64,000 nucleotides of DNA from VXPQ01 sp965248175. GTDB taxonomy: Bacteria; Bacteroidota; Rhodothermia; Rhodothermales; VXPQ01. Shown piece after piece: positions 44,261-53,543 of this stretch. A program made the translations under genes and the position numbers. Location of the stretch: the NCBI GenBank assembly GCA_965248175.1, contig OZ252093.1, positions 62,001-126,000 of the forward strand, given 5' to 3'. The notes below the pieces were generated by a model, which searched no databases, was not told the DNA's origin, and saw nothing but the letters and a program-made list of their open reading frames with translations. Positions within the stretch are counted from its first letter, which is position 1. Each line of letters opens with the position of its first letter.

Positions 44261-44612
44261 ATGAAGAGACGCGATTTCCTGAAGTCTGTCGCAGGAGTAG
44301 CCGCAGGACTACCGATCGTAAGATCACGCCGGACAGGGTCGGACTTGTCGATCGCACAAATACCGAGGCGGCCCCTGTGAAGCACGGGAGTAGATGTCAG
44401 TATTCTGGCTCTTGGTGGCGTTATCGCAATGAGCCTACCGCCAGAAGAGGGACGCGATCCTGTCGCGATCGCCGAGCGCGCCTTCGAGCTCGGGATAAAC
44501 TACTTCGATACTGCGCCCGGATATGGCAACGGACAGTCGGAAACCAATGTAGCTACGGTCGTCTCTTCGCACCGCGATCAGATATTTTTAGCAACAAAGG
44601 TGCACTTCCCCC
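44261..44612 (+). pseudogene. Tat-exported aldo/keto reductase, nonsense mutation and truncation
   Basis: The ATG at 44261 begins a twin-arginine leader (MKRRDFLKSVAGVAAGLPIV). Codon 40 is TGA (44378-44380) where GGA is expected (RRPL-G-STGVDVSILALGG). The frame then continues with AERAFELGINYFDTAPGYGN and SETNVATVVSSHRDQIFLATK, the first quarter of an aldo/keto reductase, and breaks off near 44612, after which unrelated GC-rich sequence begins. The truncation coincides with the start of the stable region 4 of this window. Confidence 0.82.
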
Positions 44613-44699
44613 GCACGGCCCTTGAGTTACCCATCCTGCCCATCGCCTGTCCGGCGCACTTTTTTGCCGACCTGCGCAGGAACCTGTATTTTAGTCCGC

Positions 44700-45905
44700 A
44701 TGAACCCACTTCGTACGTTCGCAGTGGCGCTCCTTATCGGAGCACTGCTTTCCCCGGTAATGCATGGACCTGTCAAGGCGCAGGATCCACCTCGCTTTGC
44801 CCTGCAGGACGGCGACCGCATCGTGCTCGCGGGCGATGGCCTCATTGAACACGCCCAGCATTTCGGCTATATCGAGGCGGCGCTCACGGTGCGGCGACCC
44901 GGCCTGACATTTCGTAACGTCGGCTGGAGCGGCGACACGGTGTTCGGTGAGGCGCGAGACCACTACACGCATCCCCCCACGGCGTTCGAGCACCTTGTGG
45001 AGCAACTGACCGCTCCGCAGCCCTCGGTGGCTGTGCTGGCGTACGGCGGCACGCTGGCCTTCGAAAACGACGACGCCCTGTCCGATACGGTGGAAGGATA
45101 TCATACACTCCTCGACACGCTGGCTACTCGAGGCATACGCTGCGTACTCGTCTCCCCCGTTCCGCATGACGAGCGCGCATCGCCCCACCCGAGCGTGGCA
45201 ATACTGAACGCACGGCTTGCAGCCGCGCGGGACGCTTTCAGAGAAGTAGCCGCCCTGCGCGAATGCGGCTGGGTCGATGTCTTCGACGCCATGGCGGAGG
45301 AATACGAGCAGGCGGCACAGCAAGGCGACACCGGTCTTACCGAAAACGGCGTGCGGCTCAATGAAGCCGGGTACCGGGCGCTGACCCGCCGCCTCGTCGA
45401 GGCGATGGCGCCGCTGCCTCCCGATCTTTCCGCCGATCTTGCAGCAGACATCGACTCCGGGGAGATCGCCGGAGGTACGCCTTATGAAAGCAGCGAACAG
45501 GAAACCGGCGTCTATGCGATCATCCCGAACCGCCTCCCCTACCCCGGCGAGGCGCGAAACGTCATCATCGCCGGGCTGCCCAGAGGAACGTACCGCCTTG
45601 CCGCAGAGGGACAGACCCTGGCCGTCGGCCCGGCCCGTGCATGGGGAGAAGGTATCGCCGTATACCATCCCGCAGAAACGGAACAACTGACTGCCCTGCG
45701 CCGCGCCATCGTCGACAAGAACCGGCTGTATTTCCGCCAGTACCGCCCGCAGAACGAAACCTACCTCGTGGGATTCCGCAAATACGAACAGGGACAGAAC
45801 GCCCCGGAACTCACCGAACTGGACCCGATCATTCACGAAAAGGAAAACGAGATCGGCAGGCTGCGCATGGGACGCCCGCTCGTTTTCACGCTGACCCGCG
45901 AGTAA
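44700..45905 (+). CDS. SGNH-fold protein without the usual catalytic Ser and His
   Basis: From the ATG at 44700 the protein has 401 residues with a signal peptide (TFAVALLIGALLSPVMHG). Block I reads RIVLAGDGLIEHAQHFG, so the GDS serine is replaced by Gly; block II (FRNVGWSGDTVFGEA) and block III (VLAYGGTLAFE, Gly in place of GxND) are recognisable; block V reads NGVRLNEAGYRALTRR, with Arg where the catalytic His is expected. It overlaps the operon start of the haem-binding protein (1-bp gap). Such pairs recur in Planctomycetes and relatives. It is probably a binding or structural partner, not an esterase. Confidence 0.8.
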   Translation: MNPLRTFAVALLIGALLSPVMHGPVKAQDPPRFALQDGDRIVLAGDGLIEHAQHFGYIEAALTVRRPGLTFRNVGWSGDTVFGEARDHYTHPPTAFEHLVEQLTAPQPSVAVLAYGGTLAFENDDALSDTVEGYHTLLDTLATRGIRCVLVSPVPHDERASPHPSVAILNARLAAARDAFREVAALRECGWVDVFDAMAEEYEQAAQQGDTGLTENGVRLNEAGYRALTRRLVEAMAPLPPDLSADLAADIDSGEIAGGTPYESSEQETGVYAIIPNRLPYPGEARNVIIAGLPRGTYRLAAEGQTLAVGPARAWGEGIAVYHPAETEQLTALRRAIVDKNRLYFRQYRPQNETYLVGFRKYEQGQNAPELTELDPIIHEKENEIGRLRMGRPLVFTLTRE

Positions 45906-45906
45906 C

Positions 45907-48900
45907 ATGCGACGATTTCTTCTGGCCGCGGCCGGCCTTGCGGTCGCTCCCTCGCTGGCTGCGCAGGACAACCTGACCAATATCCCGGATCCCGATCCGG
46001 CGGCCCAATTGGCGGCGCTGCATGTGGCGGAGGGATTCGAAATCAATCTCTTCGCCGCCGACCCCATGATCGACCCGCCCATCCAGATGGCGTGGGACGA
46101 ACGGGGAAGATTGTTCGTGGCGACCAGCGCATCCTACCCGCAACCCGTGTCGGGGCAAGCGCCCAACGACAAGATATTCATCCTGGAAGACACGGACGGC
46201 GACGGGCAGGCGGACCGCTCCATCCTGTTCGCCGACAGCCTGCTCACGCCCACCGGCGTTCTCCCCGGCGACGGCGGCGTCTATGTGGCCAATTCCACGG
46301 AAATCCTGCACCTGCGCGACACGGACGGCGACGGGCGGGCCGACCGCCGGCGTGTGGTGCTTTCGGGATTCGGCGCGGACGACACCCACCATATTATCCA
46401 CCGTTTTCTGTGGGGCCCCGACGGTCTCTTTTATCTGAACCAGTCCGTCTATATATATAGCCACATCGAAACGCCCTGGGGCGTGCGCCGACTCAGACAG
46501 GGCGGCATCTGGCAATTCGAGCCCTCCACGCAGAAGCTGAATGTGCTGGCCCGCGGCATGTGGAACTCGTGGGGATACGATTTCGACCGGTGGGGCCAGT
46601 CGTTCGCGACCGACGGCGCCGGTGGAGAGGGCGTGTATTTTATCTTTCCCCACGCGGCTTACCGACCTGCCTACGGGGCCGAGCGCACGCTCACGGGCCT
46701 GAATCCCCAGCATCCCAAATATGCGGGGTTGGCGCTCCTCTCCGGAGAACATTTTCCCGACTCCCTGAGTGGCCAGCTCATTACCAACGACTTCCGCGCC
46801 AACCGGGTCAAACGCTTTGCGCTGACAGAGAACGGCAGCGGCTTTCTATCCGAAGAACAGGGAGACTTGATCTGGACGGATCATGTGGCGTTCCGGCCTG
46901 TGGACGTAAATGTGGGCCCGGACGGGGCCCTGTATTTCGCCGACTGGTACAACCCGATCATCCAGCATGGCGAGGTGGACTTCAGGGATCCGCGCCGCGA
47001 TCACCGGCATGGACGGATCTGGCGCATCACCGCCAAGGGGCAACCGCTGGTGGAACCGCCGGCCTTGCACAATGCATCGGTAGAAGACCTGCTGGCGGCG
47101 CTCCGCGCGCCGGAAGACTGGACGCGGCGGCAGGCCAAGCGGCTCCTTCGCGAACGGGGAGCCGAAGCCGTCAAACCGACCCTGGATGCGCATGTGCGCC
47201 GGATGGATCGCAATGCGCCGGGCGCCGCCCATGAACTGGTGGAAATGCTCTGGACATACCAGGCCATTGGGCACATGGACCCGGATTTGCTCCGCGAGGC
47301 GCTCATGTTGAAGGATCACCGGGCGCGCGCCGCCGCCGTGCGCGTGCTGGGGCATTTTCAGGATCAACTCCCCGACACGGATGCACTACTGGCTACGCTG
47401 ATCGAGGACGAACACCCTCGCGTGCGCAGAGAGGCCGTGCATGTACTGGGCGAACGGGGCATAATCGGGGGCTCCGAAACCGGGGCAGAAGCCGCGCCCA
47501 TAGCTCTGCGGGCCCTTGACCGCCCCATGGACGATTTTCTGGAGTACGCCTTGTGGCACGCTATCCGAAGACTGGAACCGCACTGGATGCCGCATTTCGA
47601 GGAAGACAGTACGTTTCTCGGCACGGATATACGGCACATCGTCTTCGCCTTGCAGGCGGCGGAAGCGACGGAAACGGCGGCGCGCCTTGCGGAGCACTAC
47701 GCCAACGGGGAAATTCCCGAAGACATGACCGTAAGCGCTCTTGAAGCCCTTGCGGAGCGCGGGGCCGCCGGGGAAATGGAAACGATCCTCGATCTTGCGG
47801 TCCGAGAGCAAATACGCGGCGAAAACGGCGCGATCGAACACCTCGACGCCCTGCTGACCGCCTCGGAGGACGAGGATCGTCGTCCTGCCGACGCAACCGA
47901 CCGGCTACGGATGCTACTCGAACACGAAGACCAGGAAATCCGTACGCGGGCAGCCCGCCTCGCCGGAGCGTGGGGCGAAACGACGCTTCGCTCTGCCCTG
48001 ACGGACCTCGTGGAGGAACAGGAAGAATCCGTGCAGGAAGCAGGGCTGGAAGGTCTCGCCGCATTGCGGGACAGCACCAGTTTCGCCTGGTTGACAGTGC
48101 TTGTCGAAGATCCGGATCGCCCGCAGACGCTGCGGCTGGAGGCGGCCCGGCTTCTGCCTGCTGCCGATGTCGAAAAGGCCGCTTCTGTCGCCGTCTCTTT
48201 TTTGAATGCGGCAACGGACGATATAGACCCCTGGCCGCTCTTCAATGCTTTTCTCATGCAGGAAGGGGGGCGCGACGCCCTGACGGACGCCTTGAACGAA
48301 AAGATGGGCGGGACGACCATTCCGGCGGCCTTCGCGCAGGAAGGACTGGACCGCATCCGGGGACGCAACAACAGCTACGAACCGCTCCGGGAAGCTTTCC
48401 TGGCCTCGGGAGCCGTTTCCACGGAGCCCCGCGTCGATCCCGACCTGAGCGGCTGGGAGTTGCAACGCATCCATTACGACGTGAAAGGGCAGGGTAGTCC
48501 GGCCCGCGGCGAAGCGCTCTATAGTAATCTCCAGTGCGCCAGCTGCCATGTCATTGGTGGGGCCGGCGGGCTTACGGGCCCGGATTTGTCGGCTATCGGC
48601 GTGACGGCCCCCATCGACTACCTCACAGAGTCCCTGCTGAAACCGGAGCAGGCCGTCAAGGACGGGTATACCCTAATGCGCATCGTGCATACGGACGGCG
48701 GCATCATGACGGGAAATCTCGTCGGCGAAACGAATACGGAGGTGCTTGTGCGGGACGCCGCGGGCGGTGTGGAGAGCATTCCGAAGAGCCGCATCCGGAC
48801 ACAGGAAATCATTCCGGGATCGCTCATGCCGGCGGGTCTTACCGCATCGCTCGACCGCGACGAGTTCGTGGACCTCGTGGCCTTTTTGTCTGCACTGGGC

Positions 48901-49383
48901 GAAGAAGGGCCGTATCGAGTGCCTGCATCACCGGAAGGCGAACAGACGGTCCGGCGCTGGCGCGTGCTGCAACCCTCCGACGAGATCGCCGAAGGAATTC
49001 AGCAAACGGGGGCCTCATTCGCTGTAACCTCGCAGGATGCACTGTGGATGCCCATGCACAGTACCGTGGCCGGGGACTTGCTCCTTGCAGGGCTACCTGA
49101 GACAGGCGGATACAGCGTGGCGTACTTCGAGATAGATGTCGAAACGTCTGGCCCGGTCGCCTTGGCCGTGCACCCTCCGAACAGTATGACGGAGGGCATA
49201 TCGGTTTGGGTAGACGGACAGGCTGCACCCCTCAGCGAAGGGCGCATCGAATTCGTCGGCGAAACGGGCCGTCGCCGCATTACGCTCGCCATAGACCGCG
49301 CGCAACACGCGGAAGGCGCTTTGCAGGTTAAACTGCTTGCCGGGGCGGAGAGTGCAGAGGCCGCGATTGTGAAGGAATGGTAG
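45907..49383 (+). CDS. PVC-type haem-binding dehydrogenase-like protein (propeller, HEAT repeats, cytochrome c)
   Basis: The 1158-residue protein has a signal peptide (LLAAAGLAVAPSLAAQ), then a beta-propeller of the membrane-bound dehydrogenase type (about 30-375, GFEINLFAADPMIDPPIQMA, GVYVANSTEILHLRDTDGDG, DHVAFRPVDVNVGPDGALYF), a long HEAT-repeat array (about 390-830), and a cytochrome c module (about 860-1000) with the haem motif CASCH and a later Met (SLMPAGLT) as possible axial ligand. The C-terminus is a beta domain. It is likely a periplasmic electron-transfer protein or sugar dehydrogenase; the substrate is unknown. The stop codon is part of the first unit of a tandem repeat. Confidence 0.88.
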   Translation: MRRFLLAAAGLAVAPSLAAQDNLTNIPDPDPAAQLAALHVAEGFEINLFAADPMIDPPIQMAWDERGRLFVATSASYPQPVSGQAPNDKIFILEDTDGDGQADRSILFADSLLTPTGVLPGDGGVYVANSTEILHLRDTDGDGRADRRRVVLSGFGADDTHHIIHRFLWGPDGLFYLNQSVYIYSHIETPWGVRRLRQGGIWQFEPSTQKLNVLARGMWNSWGYDFDRWGQSFATDGAGGEGVYFIFPHAAYRPAYGAERTLTGLNPQHPKYAGLALLSGEHFPDSLSGQLITNDFRANRVKRFALTENGSGFLSEEQGDLIWTDHVAFRPVDVNVGPDGALYFADWYNPIIQHGEVDFRDPRRDHRHGRIWRITAKGQPLVEPPALHNASVEDLLAALRAPEDWTRRQAKRLLRERGAEAVKPTLDAHVRRMDRNAPGAAHELVEMLWTYQAIGHMDPDLLREALMLKDHRARAAAVRVLGHFQDQLPDTDALLATLIEDEHPRVRREAVHVLGERGIIGGSETGAEAAPIALRALDRPMDDFLEYALWHAIRRLEPHWMPHFEEDSTFLGTDIRHIVFALQAAEATETAARLAEHYANGEIPEDMTVSALEALAERGAAGEMETILDLAVREQIRGENGAIEHLDALLTASEDEDRRPADATDRLRMLLEHEDQEIRTRAARLAGAWGETTLRSALTDLVEEQEESVQEAGLEGLAALRDSTSFAWLTVLVEDPDRPQTLRLEAARLLPAADVEKAASVAVSFLNAATDDIDPWPLFNAFLMQEGGRDALTDALNEKMGGTTIPAAFAQEGLDRIRGRNNSYEPLREAFLASGAVSTEPRVDPDLSGWELQRIHYDVKGQGSPARGEALYSNLQCASCHVIGGAGGLTGPDLSAIGVTAPIDYLTESLLKPEQAVKDGYTLMRIVHTDGGIMTGNLVGETNTEVLVRDAAGGVESIPKSRIRTQEIIPGSLMPAGLTASLDRDEFVDLVAFLSALGEEGPYRVPASPEGEQTVRRWRVLQPSDEIAEGIQQTGASFAVTSQDALWMPMHSTVAGDLLLAGLPETGGYSVAYFEIDVETSGPVALAVHPPNSMTEGISVWVDGQAAPLSEGRIEFVGETGRRRITLAIDRAQHAEGALQVKLLAGAESAEAAIVKEW

Positions 49384-49542
49384 GGAATAATAGAAATCGT
49401 GGGGGATAATTGAAATTGCGGGGAATGACAAAAATAGTAGGGGATAATAGAAATCACGGGGAATGACAGAGATAGTAGGGGATTGCAAAAATTGCAGGGA
49501 ATATTAGGAGGTAGTAGGGAGTCGAAAGAATTGCAGGGAATG
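49381..49542. repeat. Tandem array of about eight degenerate 19-bp units
   Basis: Units start at 49381, 49400, 49419, 49438, 49457, 49476, 49495 (20 bp) and 49515, with a ninth partial unit at 49534. The consensus is YRGGGRATRAYARAAATNG. The units are purine-rich on the plus strand (GGGGAAT, AGAAAT). The array fills the space between two convergent genes and includes the stop codon of the upstream one. No spacers, so it is not CRISPR. Confidence 0.9.
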
Positions 49543-49553
49543 GCGCAGGCGCC

Positions 49554-51434
49554 CTACCGCGCCTTAATCATCCCTTTAGAGGCCCGGCGGCCGGCGGCGT
49601 CGAGCACATAATAATACGCGCCCGGTGCGACGGATCGGCCCGCAGCGTCCCGGCCGTTCCAGTTCAGAATATGTATCCCTTCCTGCATCCACCGGCCCCG
49701 GGACAGTGCAGCGATTTCCCGGCCGAGCGCGTCGTACACGCGCAAGGTCACTTCGGCGGGCTGGCGCAATGAAAACCGGATCTCGGCCCCGTTCCGAAAC
49801 GGATTCGGATAACTCTGGAACAGCGTAAAGGTCTCCGGCTGCTCGGTTTCGACGGCCAGCGGGCCACTGTCCACAGTGGCCACATTGCTGGCTTCGCTTT
49901 CGATAGAATTCGCGCTGATCGACGTCACGAAATAATGCAAGGGGTCCGTGCCTGCAAGCATGCCGGGGGTATCCACGAAGGACATTTCTCCCGTTACGGC
50001 GATGAGGTTGTTCAGGTCGTCGATGGCGAAAGCGGTGGGTGGCGGCATGGGAGAACGCATGCGGTACACCACATAGCGTCTGGCTTCAGGAGCGGAATGC
50101 GCCGGGGGCGCCGTCCAGGAGAGCATGATCTGGTCTGCACCGGTCCGGGAGAATATTAAAGAGCCGGGTGGATCAGGCGCAGAGAGGTCTTTCCAGTCCA
50201 TGGGCGGCGTCAATGCCGGAGAGCGGTACAGGTCTGTTCGCAGCGTATCGGTAAAACCACTTGACGAGAAGACGCTGATGTTTTTCGCCCTGAAAAACAC
50301 GCTCCCGGAAATGTCGTCTCGGGCGCGGTTGAAGCGAATCTGGCGGGGAATTTCACTCGGCGAAAACAGATTGCCGCTGAAGGTTGCCCGTTCCGCCCGG
50401 TACAGGCCGTGGCCTGTGTACAGATGGCGCCCCGCCTCCCCGGTGCGCTCCGCCCACCAGGGCGCCAGTTTGGCGTAATCCTGTCCGCCGCCGAATGCCC
50501 AGTAAAGTTGAGGCGCCAGGTAATCGACGGTCCCGGCTTCAAGCCATGCGACAGGGTCAGCGTAGATGACGTTGTACGCGTCCAGTCCCACGATGCCCGA
50601 TGGGACGCCGTTTTTCCAGATACCGAAGGGACTAATGCCAAATTTGACCGAAGACCTGATGGTGTGCACACTATCCGCCACCTGCGCCATCAGCAGGTTC
50701 ACATTGTCGCGCCGCCAGTCGTGGATACTGCGGAATCCCCGGGGATCGGTGTTGAACGTTGCGATGTCCTGCGAGGCGATCTGGTACGGAGAATACGGAT
50801 AGAAGTAATCGTCGAAGTGTACTCCATCGATATCGTACCGGCGCACTACGTCCGCAATGACTGTGGCGACGTAATCGCGCACTTCCTGCAATCCCGGGTT
50901 CAACACGGTCAGAACGGTCATATTGGTCATATGCTCGATAGAGAGCGTCCATTCGGGGTGTTCCACGGAGACATGCGAGGAATGCTTTGCATATCCGGAA
51001 CTGCCCACGGCCCGGTAGGGATTGAACCAGGCATGCAATTCCATGCCGCGCTTGCGCGCCTCCTCGACAGCAAAGGCCAGGGGATCGTAAAACGGGTCGG
51101 GGGCGACGCCTTGCGCGCCTGTAAGCCAGTAGGACCAGGGCTCGTACGGCGAGTCGTACATGGCGTCGGATTCCGACCGCACCTGGAAGAAAACGGCGTT
51201 GATGCCCGCTGCCTGCAACTTGTCGAGCATGGCGACGAATTGCGCCCGTTGCTGGCTGCCCCCGAACGTCGAACGCGAAGACGGCCAGTCGAGATTATGG
51301 ACCGTGGCAATCCACACCCCCCGAAACTCGTGCTTCGAGGCAAACTGGGCGGATACGGCAGATGGCCATACCACCGTTACAACCACGAGGCATAGTACCA
51401 GCGTTCGGGTAGGTGTATGTTTGAAAAAGCGCAT
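49554..51434 (-). CDS. GHL10 (DUF187) glycoside-hydrolase-like protein with Fn3 and T9SS domain
   Basis: Starting at the ATG at 51434 (an upstream ATG at 51497 gives 21 more residues) the signal peptide is TLVLCLVVVTVVWPSAVSAQ. The TIM barrel (about 35-370) has FRGVWIATVHNLDWPS, AGINAVFFQVRSESDAMY, ELHAWFNPYRAVG, IDGVHFDDYFYPY and YLAPQLYWAFGG, which match YngK-type GHL10 proteins. A Fn3-like domain (about 420-515) is followed by a sorting domain with FQSYPNPFRNGAEIRF. It probably hydrolyses a glycan or peptidoglycan-related substrate at the surface. It is convergent with the haem protein and divergent from the FG-GAP genes. Confidence 0.88.
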   Translation of the reverse strand: MRFFKHTPTRTLVLCLVVVTVVWPSAVSAQFASKHEFRGVWIATVHNLDWPSSRSTFGGSQQRAQFVAMLDKLQAAGINAVFFQVRSESDAMYDSPYEPWSYWLTGAQGVAPDPFYDPLAFAVEEARKRGMELHAWFNPYRAVGSSGYAKHSSHVSVEHPEWTLSIEHMTNMTVLTVLNPGLQEVRDYVATVIADVVRRYDIDGVHFDDYFYPYSPYQIASQDIATFNTDPRGFRSIHDWRRDNVNLLMAQVADSVHTIRSSVKFGISPFGIWKNGVPSGIVGLDAYNVIYADPVAWLEAGTVDYLAPQLYWAFGGGQDYAKLAPWWAERTGEAGRHLYTGHGLYRAERATFSGNLFSPSEIPRQIRFNRARDDISGSVFFRAKNISVFSSSGFTDTLRTDLYRSPALTPPMDWKDLSAPDPPGSLIFSRTGADQIMLSWTAPPAHSAPEARRYVVYRMRSPMPPPTAFAIDDLNNLIAVTGEMSFVDTPGMLAGTDPLHYFVTSISANSIESEASNVATVDSGPLAVETEQPETFTLFQSYPNPFRNGAEIRFSLRQPAEVTLRVYDALGREIAALSRGRWMQEGIHILNWNGRDAAGRSVAPGAYYYVLDAAGRRASKGMIKAR

Positions 51435-51660
51435 ACAGGCGGTGGTTGGACGCCTTGAAGAAGCATATATCCATAAAGTATCGAAATATTTCCGCAAACG
51501 CCTCGCGGGAAGTGCACACAGCGTTGCCGCATCTCACGCGGGCAACCGGAAAAAAACATAACACTATATTGCCACAGTGCATGCAGCATCTTACATCCGG
51601 GAATAGTACCGGCCCATTGAGAGCGATCCCCCTACCCCATTCAACACACGTCATCACACC

Positions 51661-53364
51661 ATGAGAATACTGGGTACGACGGCTTTGGCCTGGCTTCTTT
51701 TTCTCGGTCTCACACATATCGCATACCTTCCCACAGCGGCAGCGCAGGGTCAATACGTCACGGCAGATGATGTGGAAGTGGTCTGGACGCTTGATCCTCG
51801 CGCTCATCCGGAGTTGTTCGACCATTATCCGGATCAGGACGACGCCGATCAAGGGTTCGGCGCACGCAGCGTGCTGACGGGCATGGACTTTGACGGAGAC
51901 GGCAACAAGGAAATCCTCTTCACGACCGACGAAACGCTCGCTCCGAAAGGACCGGATCCGGGTATGCTCGACGTGTTCCTCTACGAGAACACCGGAGACA
52001 ATGCCTACGAATACGTGTGGCATTTCACCCATGAACCGTCGAATTCATTGCCTGCCATGGCCTATGGAGACATCGACGAAGACGGCCTGTACGAAATTTA
52101 CATGGGCGTGCCCACCATCAACGACGCAGCGGACGATCTGCTGATCTTCGAACAGAACGACGACAAGACATTCCCCGACGAACCCACGGTGAAATACGGC
52201 TACGAACGGGATGGATCGCAGGACTTCCGTCCCTCCGGCTTCGTGATGGGCGACTTCGACGGGGACGGCGTACAGGAACTGGCCACCACATCCCGCACGA
52301 GTGGCAACCGCGAGCTGGTGATCATTTCGCCGCTTGCCGGCATCGACGCCTTCACTACGTTCACGATCGAGTTCGAGCTGGGCCAACAGGTGCTTGGCGG
52401 GGGTGGAATCTACGATGTGGACGCGTTCGACTTCGATGGCGACGGCGCGATGGAGATATGGGTCAACACCTGGGACAAGTTCTCGTGGGCCATTGTAGAA
52501 GCGACGGGTGTAGACGCCTACCGGCTCGAACTGGAAATCAATAAAGCAGACGATCGGGGCGATCCCGGTTCGTTCAATTCGCACCAGTTGCTGTTCCACG
52601 ACGCGGACGGCGACGGACGTGCGGAACTGCTTGCGCCGATGACGAACGGGCGGCTGTACTATCTGGACGATGTGGACGATGTGTCCATGATCACGGGAGC
52701 AAGCTTCATAGAAGTGGGCATCTACGATGCCACGGGCCAGGCAAGAGGCGGAGACATCGGTGATATCGACAGCGATGGTAATTTCGACATCGTGGCGACT
52801 ACCGGTACGTCCGAGATGGTGCAGCGCATCGAATATACGGGCTCCGGCTCCCCGGCCGACTCCACCAGTTACACCTGGTCTACGATGCTCGACAGTTCTG
52901 GAGACGACAAAACCGAACGCTGGTACCCCCTTCGCATTACCGACGATCTTGACGGAGACGGCAGAAACGAGGTCGTGGTTACGAACCGGAACGCCAGCAA
53001 CGAGGGGCAACCTATGCTCCTCGTGCTGGAAGCAACGGACATGGGACCGACGGGAACGGAGGAGGAACCCCTCGAATTGCCGGAGCAGTTCGTCCTGCAC
53101 CAGAACTATCCGAACCCGTTCAACCCCTCCACCACCATCGAGTACGAACTCCGGGAGGCTATGCCCGTCTCGGTCCGGGTGTACGATACCCTCGGCCGCG
53201 TGGTCGCGACGCTGGTGAACAATGCCGTGCAGCAACCGGGCGTTTACAGGGTACAGTGGAATGGACGATCCGCCTCGGGGTCGCAACTGACCAGCGGCAT
53301 GTATTTCTACGCACTCGAATCCACGGACTTCCGGGAAGTGCGAAAGATGGCGCTCGTCAAGTAG
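51661..53364 (+). CDS. FG-GAP/VCBS secreted protein with T9SS domain (first of two)
   Basis: The 567-residue protein has a signal peptide (ALAWLLFLGLTHIAYLPTAA). Repeated Ca-binding blade signatures D-x-D-x-D-G (GMDFDGDGNKEILFTTDE, GDFDGDGVQELATTS, DAFDFDGDGAMEIWVNTWD, DIDSDGNFDIVATTG, DLDGDGRNEVVVT) indicate a seven-blade FG-GAP propeller. The C-terminus has HQNYPNPFNPSTTIEYEL and MALVK. It likely binds a ligand or acts as an adhesin. It is followed by a paralogue and then the TonB receptor module, so it may belong to that unit. Confidence 0.87.
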   Translation: MRILGTTALAWLLFLGLTHIAYLPTAAAQGQYVTADDVEVVWTLDPRAHPELFDHYPDQDDADQGFGARSVLTGMDFDGDGNKEILFTTDETLAPKGPDPGMLDVFLYENTGDNAYEYVWHFTHEPSNSLPAMAYGDIDEDGLYEIYMGVPTINDAADDLLIFEQNDDKTFPDEPTVKYGYERDGSQDFRPSGFVMGDFDGDGVQELATTSRTSGNRELVIISPLAGIDAFTTFTIEFELGQQVLGGGGIYDVDAFDFDGDGAMEIWVNTWDKFSWAIVEATGVDAYRLELEINKADDRGDPGSFNSHQLLFHDADGDGRAELLAPMTNGRLYYLDDVDDVSMITGASFIEVGIYDATGQARGGDIGDIDSDGNFDIVATTGTSEMVQRIEYTGSGSPADSTSYTWSTMLDSSGDDKTERWYPLRITDDLDGDGRNEVVVTNRNASNEGQPMLLVLEATDMGPTGTEEEPLELPEQFVLHQNYPNPFNPSTTIEYELREAMPVSVRVYDTLGRVVATLVNNAVQQPGVYRVQWNGRSASGSQLTSGMYFYALESTDFREVRKMALVK

Positions 53365-53543
53365 GGGGATTGCTACAATATTCTATAAACATACGGAAAG
53401 GCCCCTCCCTGCGCGGCAAGAAGCCTTGCCGTATCTCTTGCGCCCCTGTAAATATGCCCGAAACGGGAACCTGTATCGGGATAATATCTTGAAGGTTGAG
53501 GATATTTTCCCCACGTACACTACCCCCTAACCAGTAGAACGCC

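Noticed and set aside
44691..46082. 463-codon minus-strand frame
   Set aside because: Antisense of the SGNH and haem-protein genes; composition is that of a mirror frame.
49381..49542. CRISPR array
   Set aside because: Units are directly adjacent, degenerate and 19 bp long, with no unique spacers and no cas genes.
52045..53286. 413-codon minus-strand frame
   Set aside because: Antisense of the first FG-GAP gene, in which D-x-D-x-D-G repeats show the real frame.
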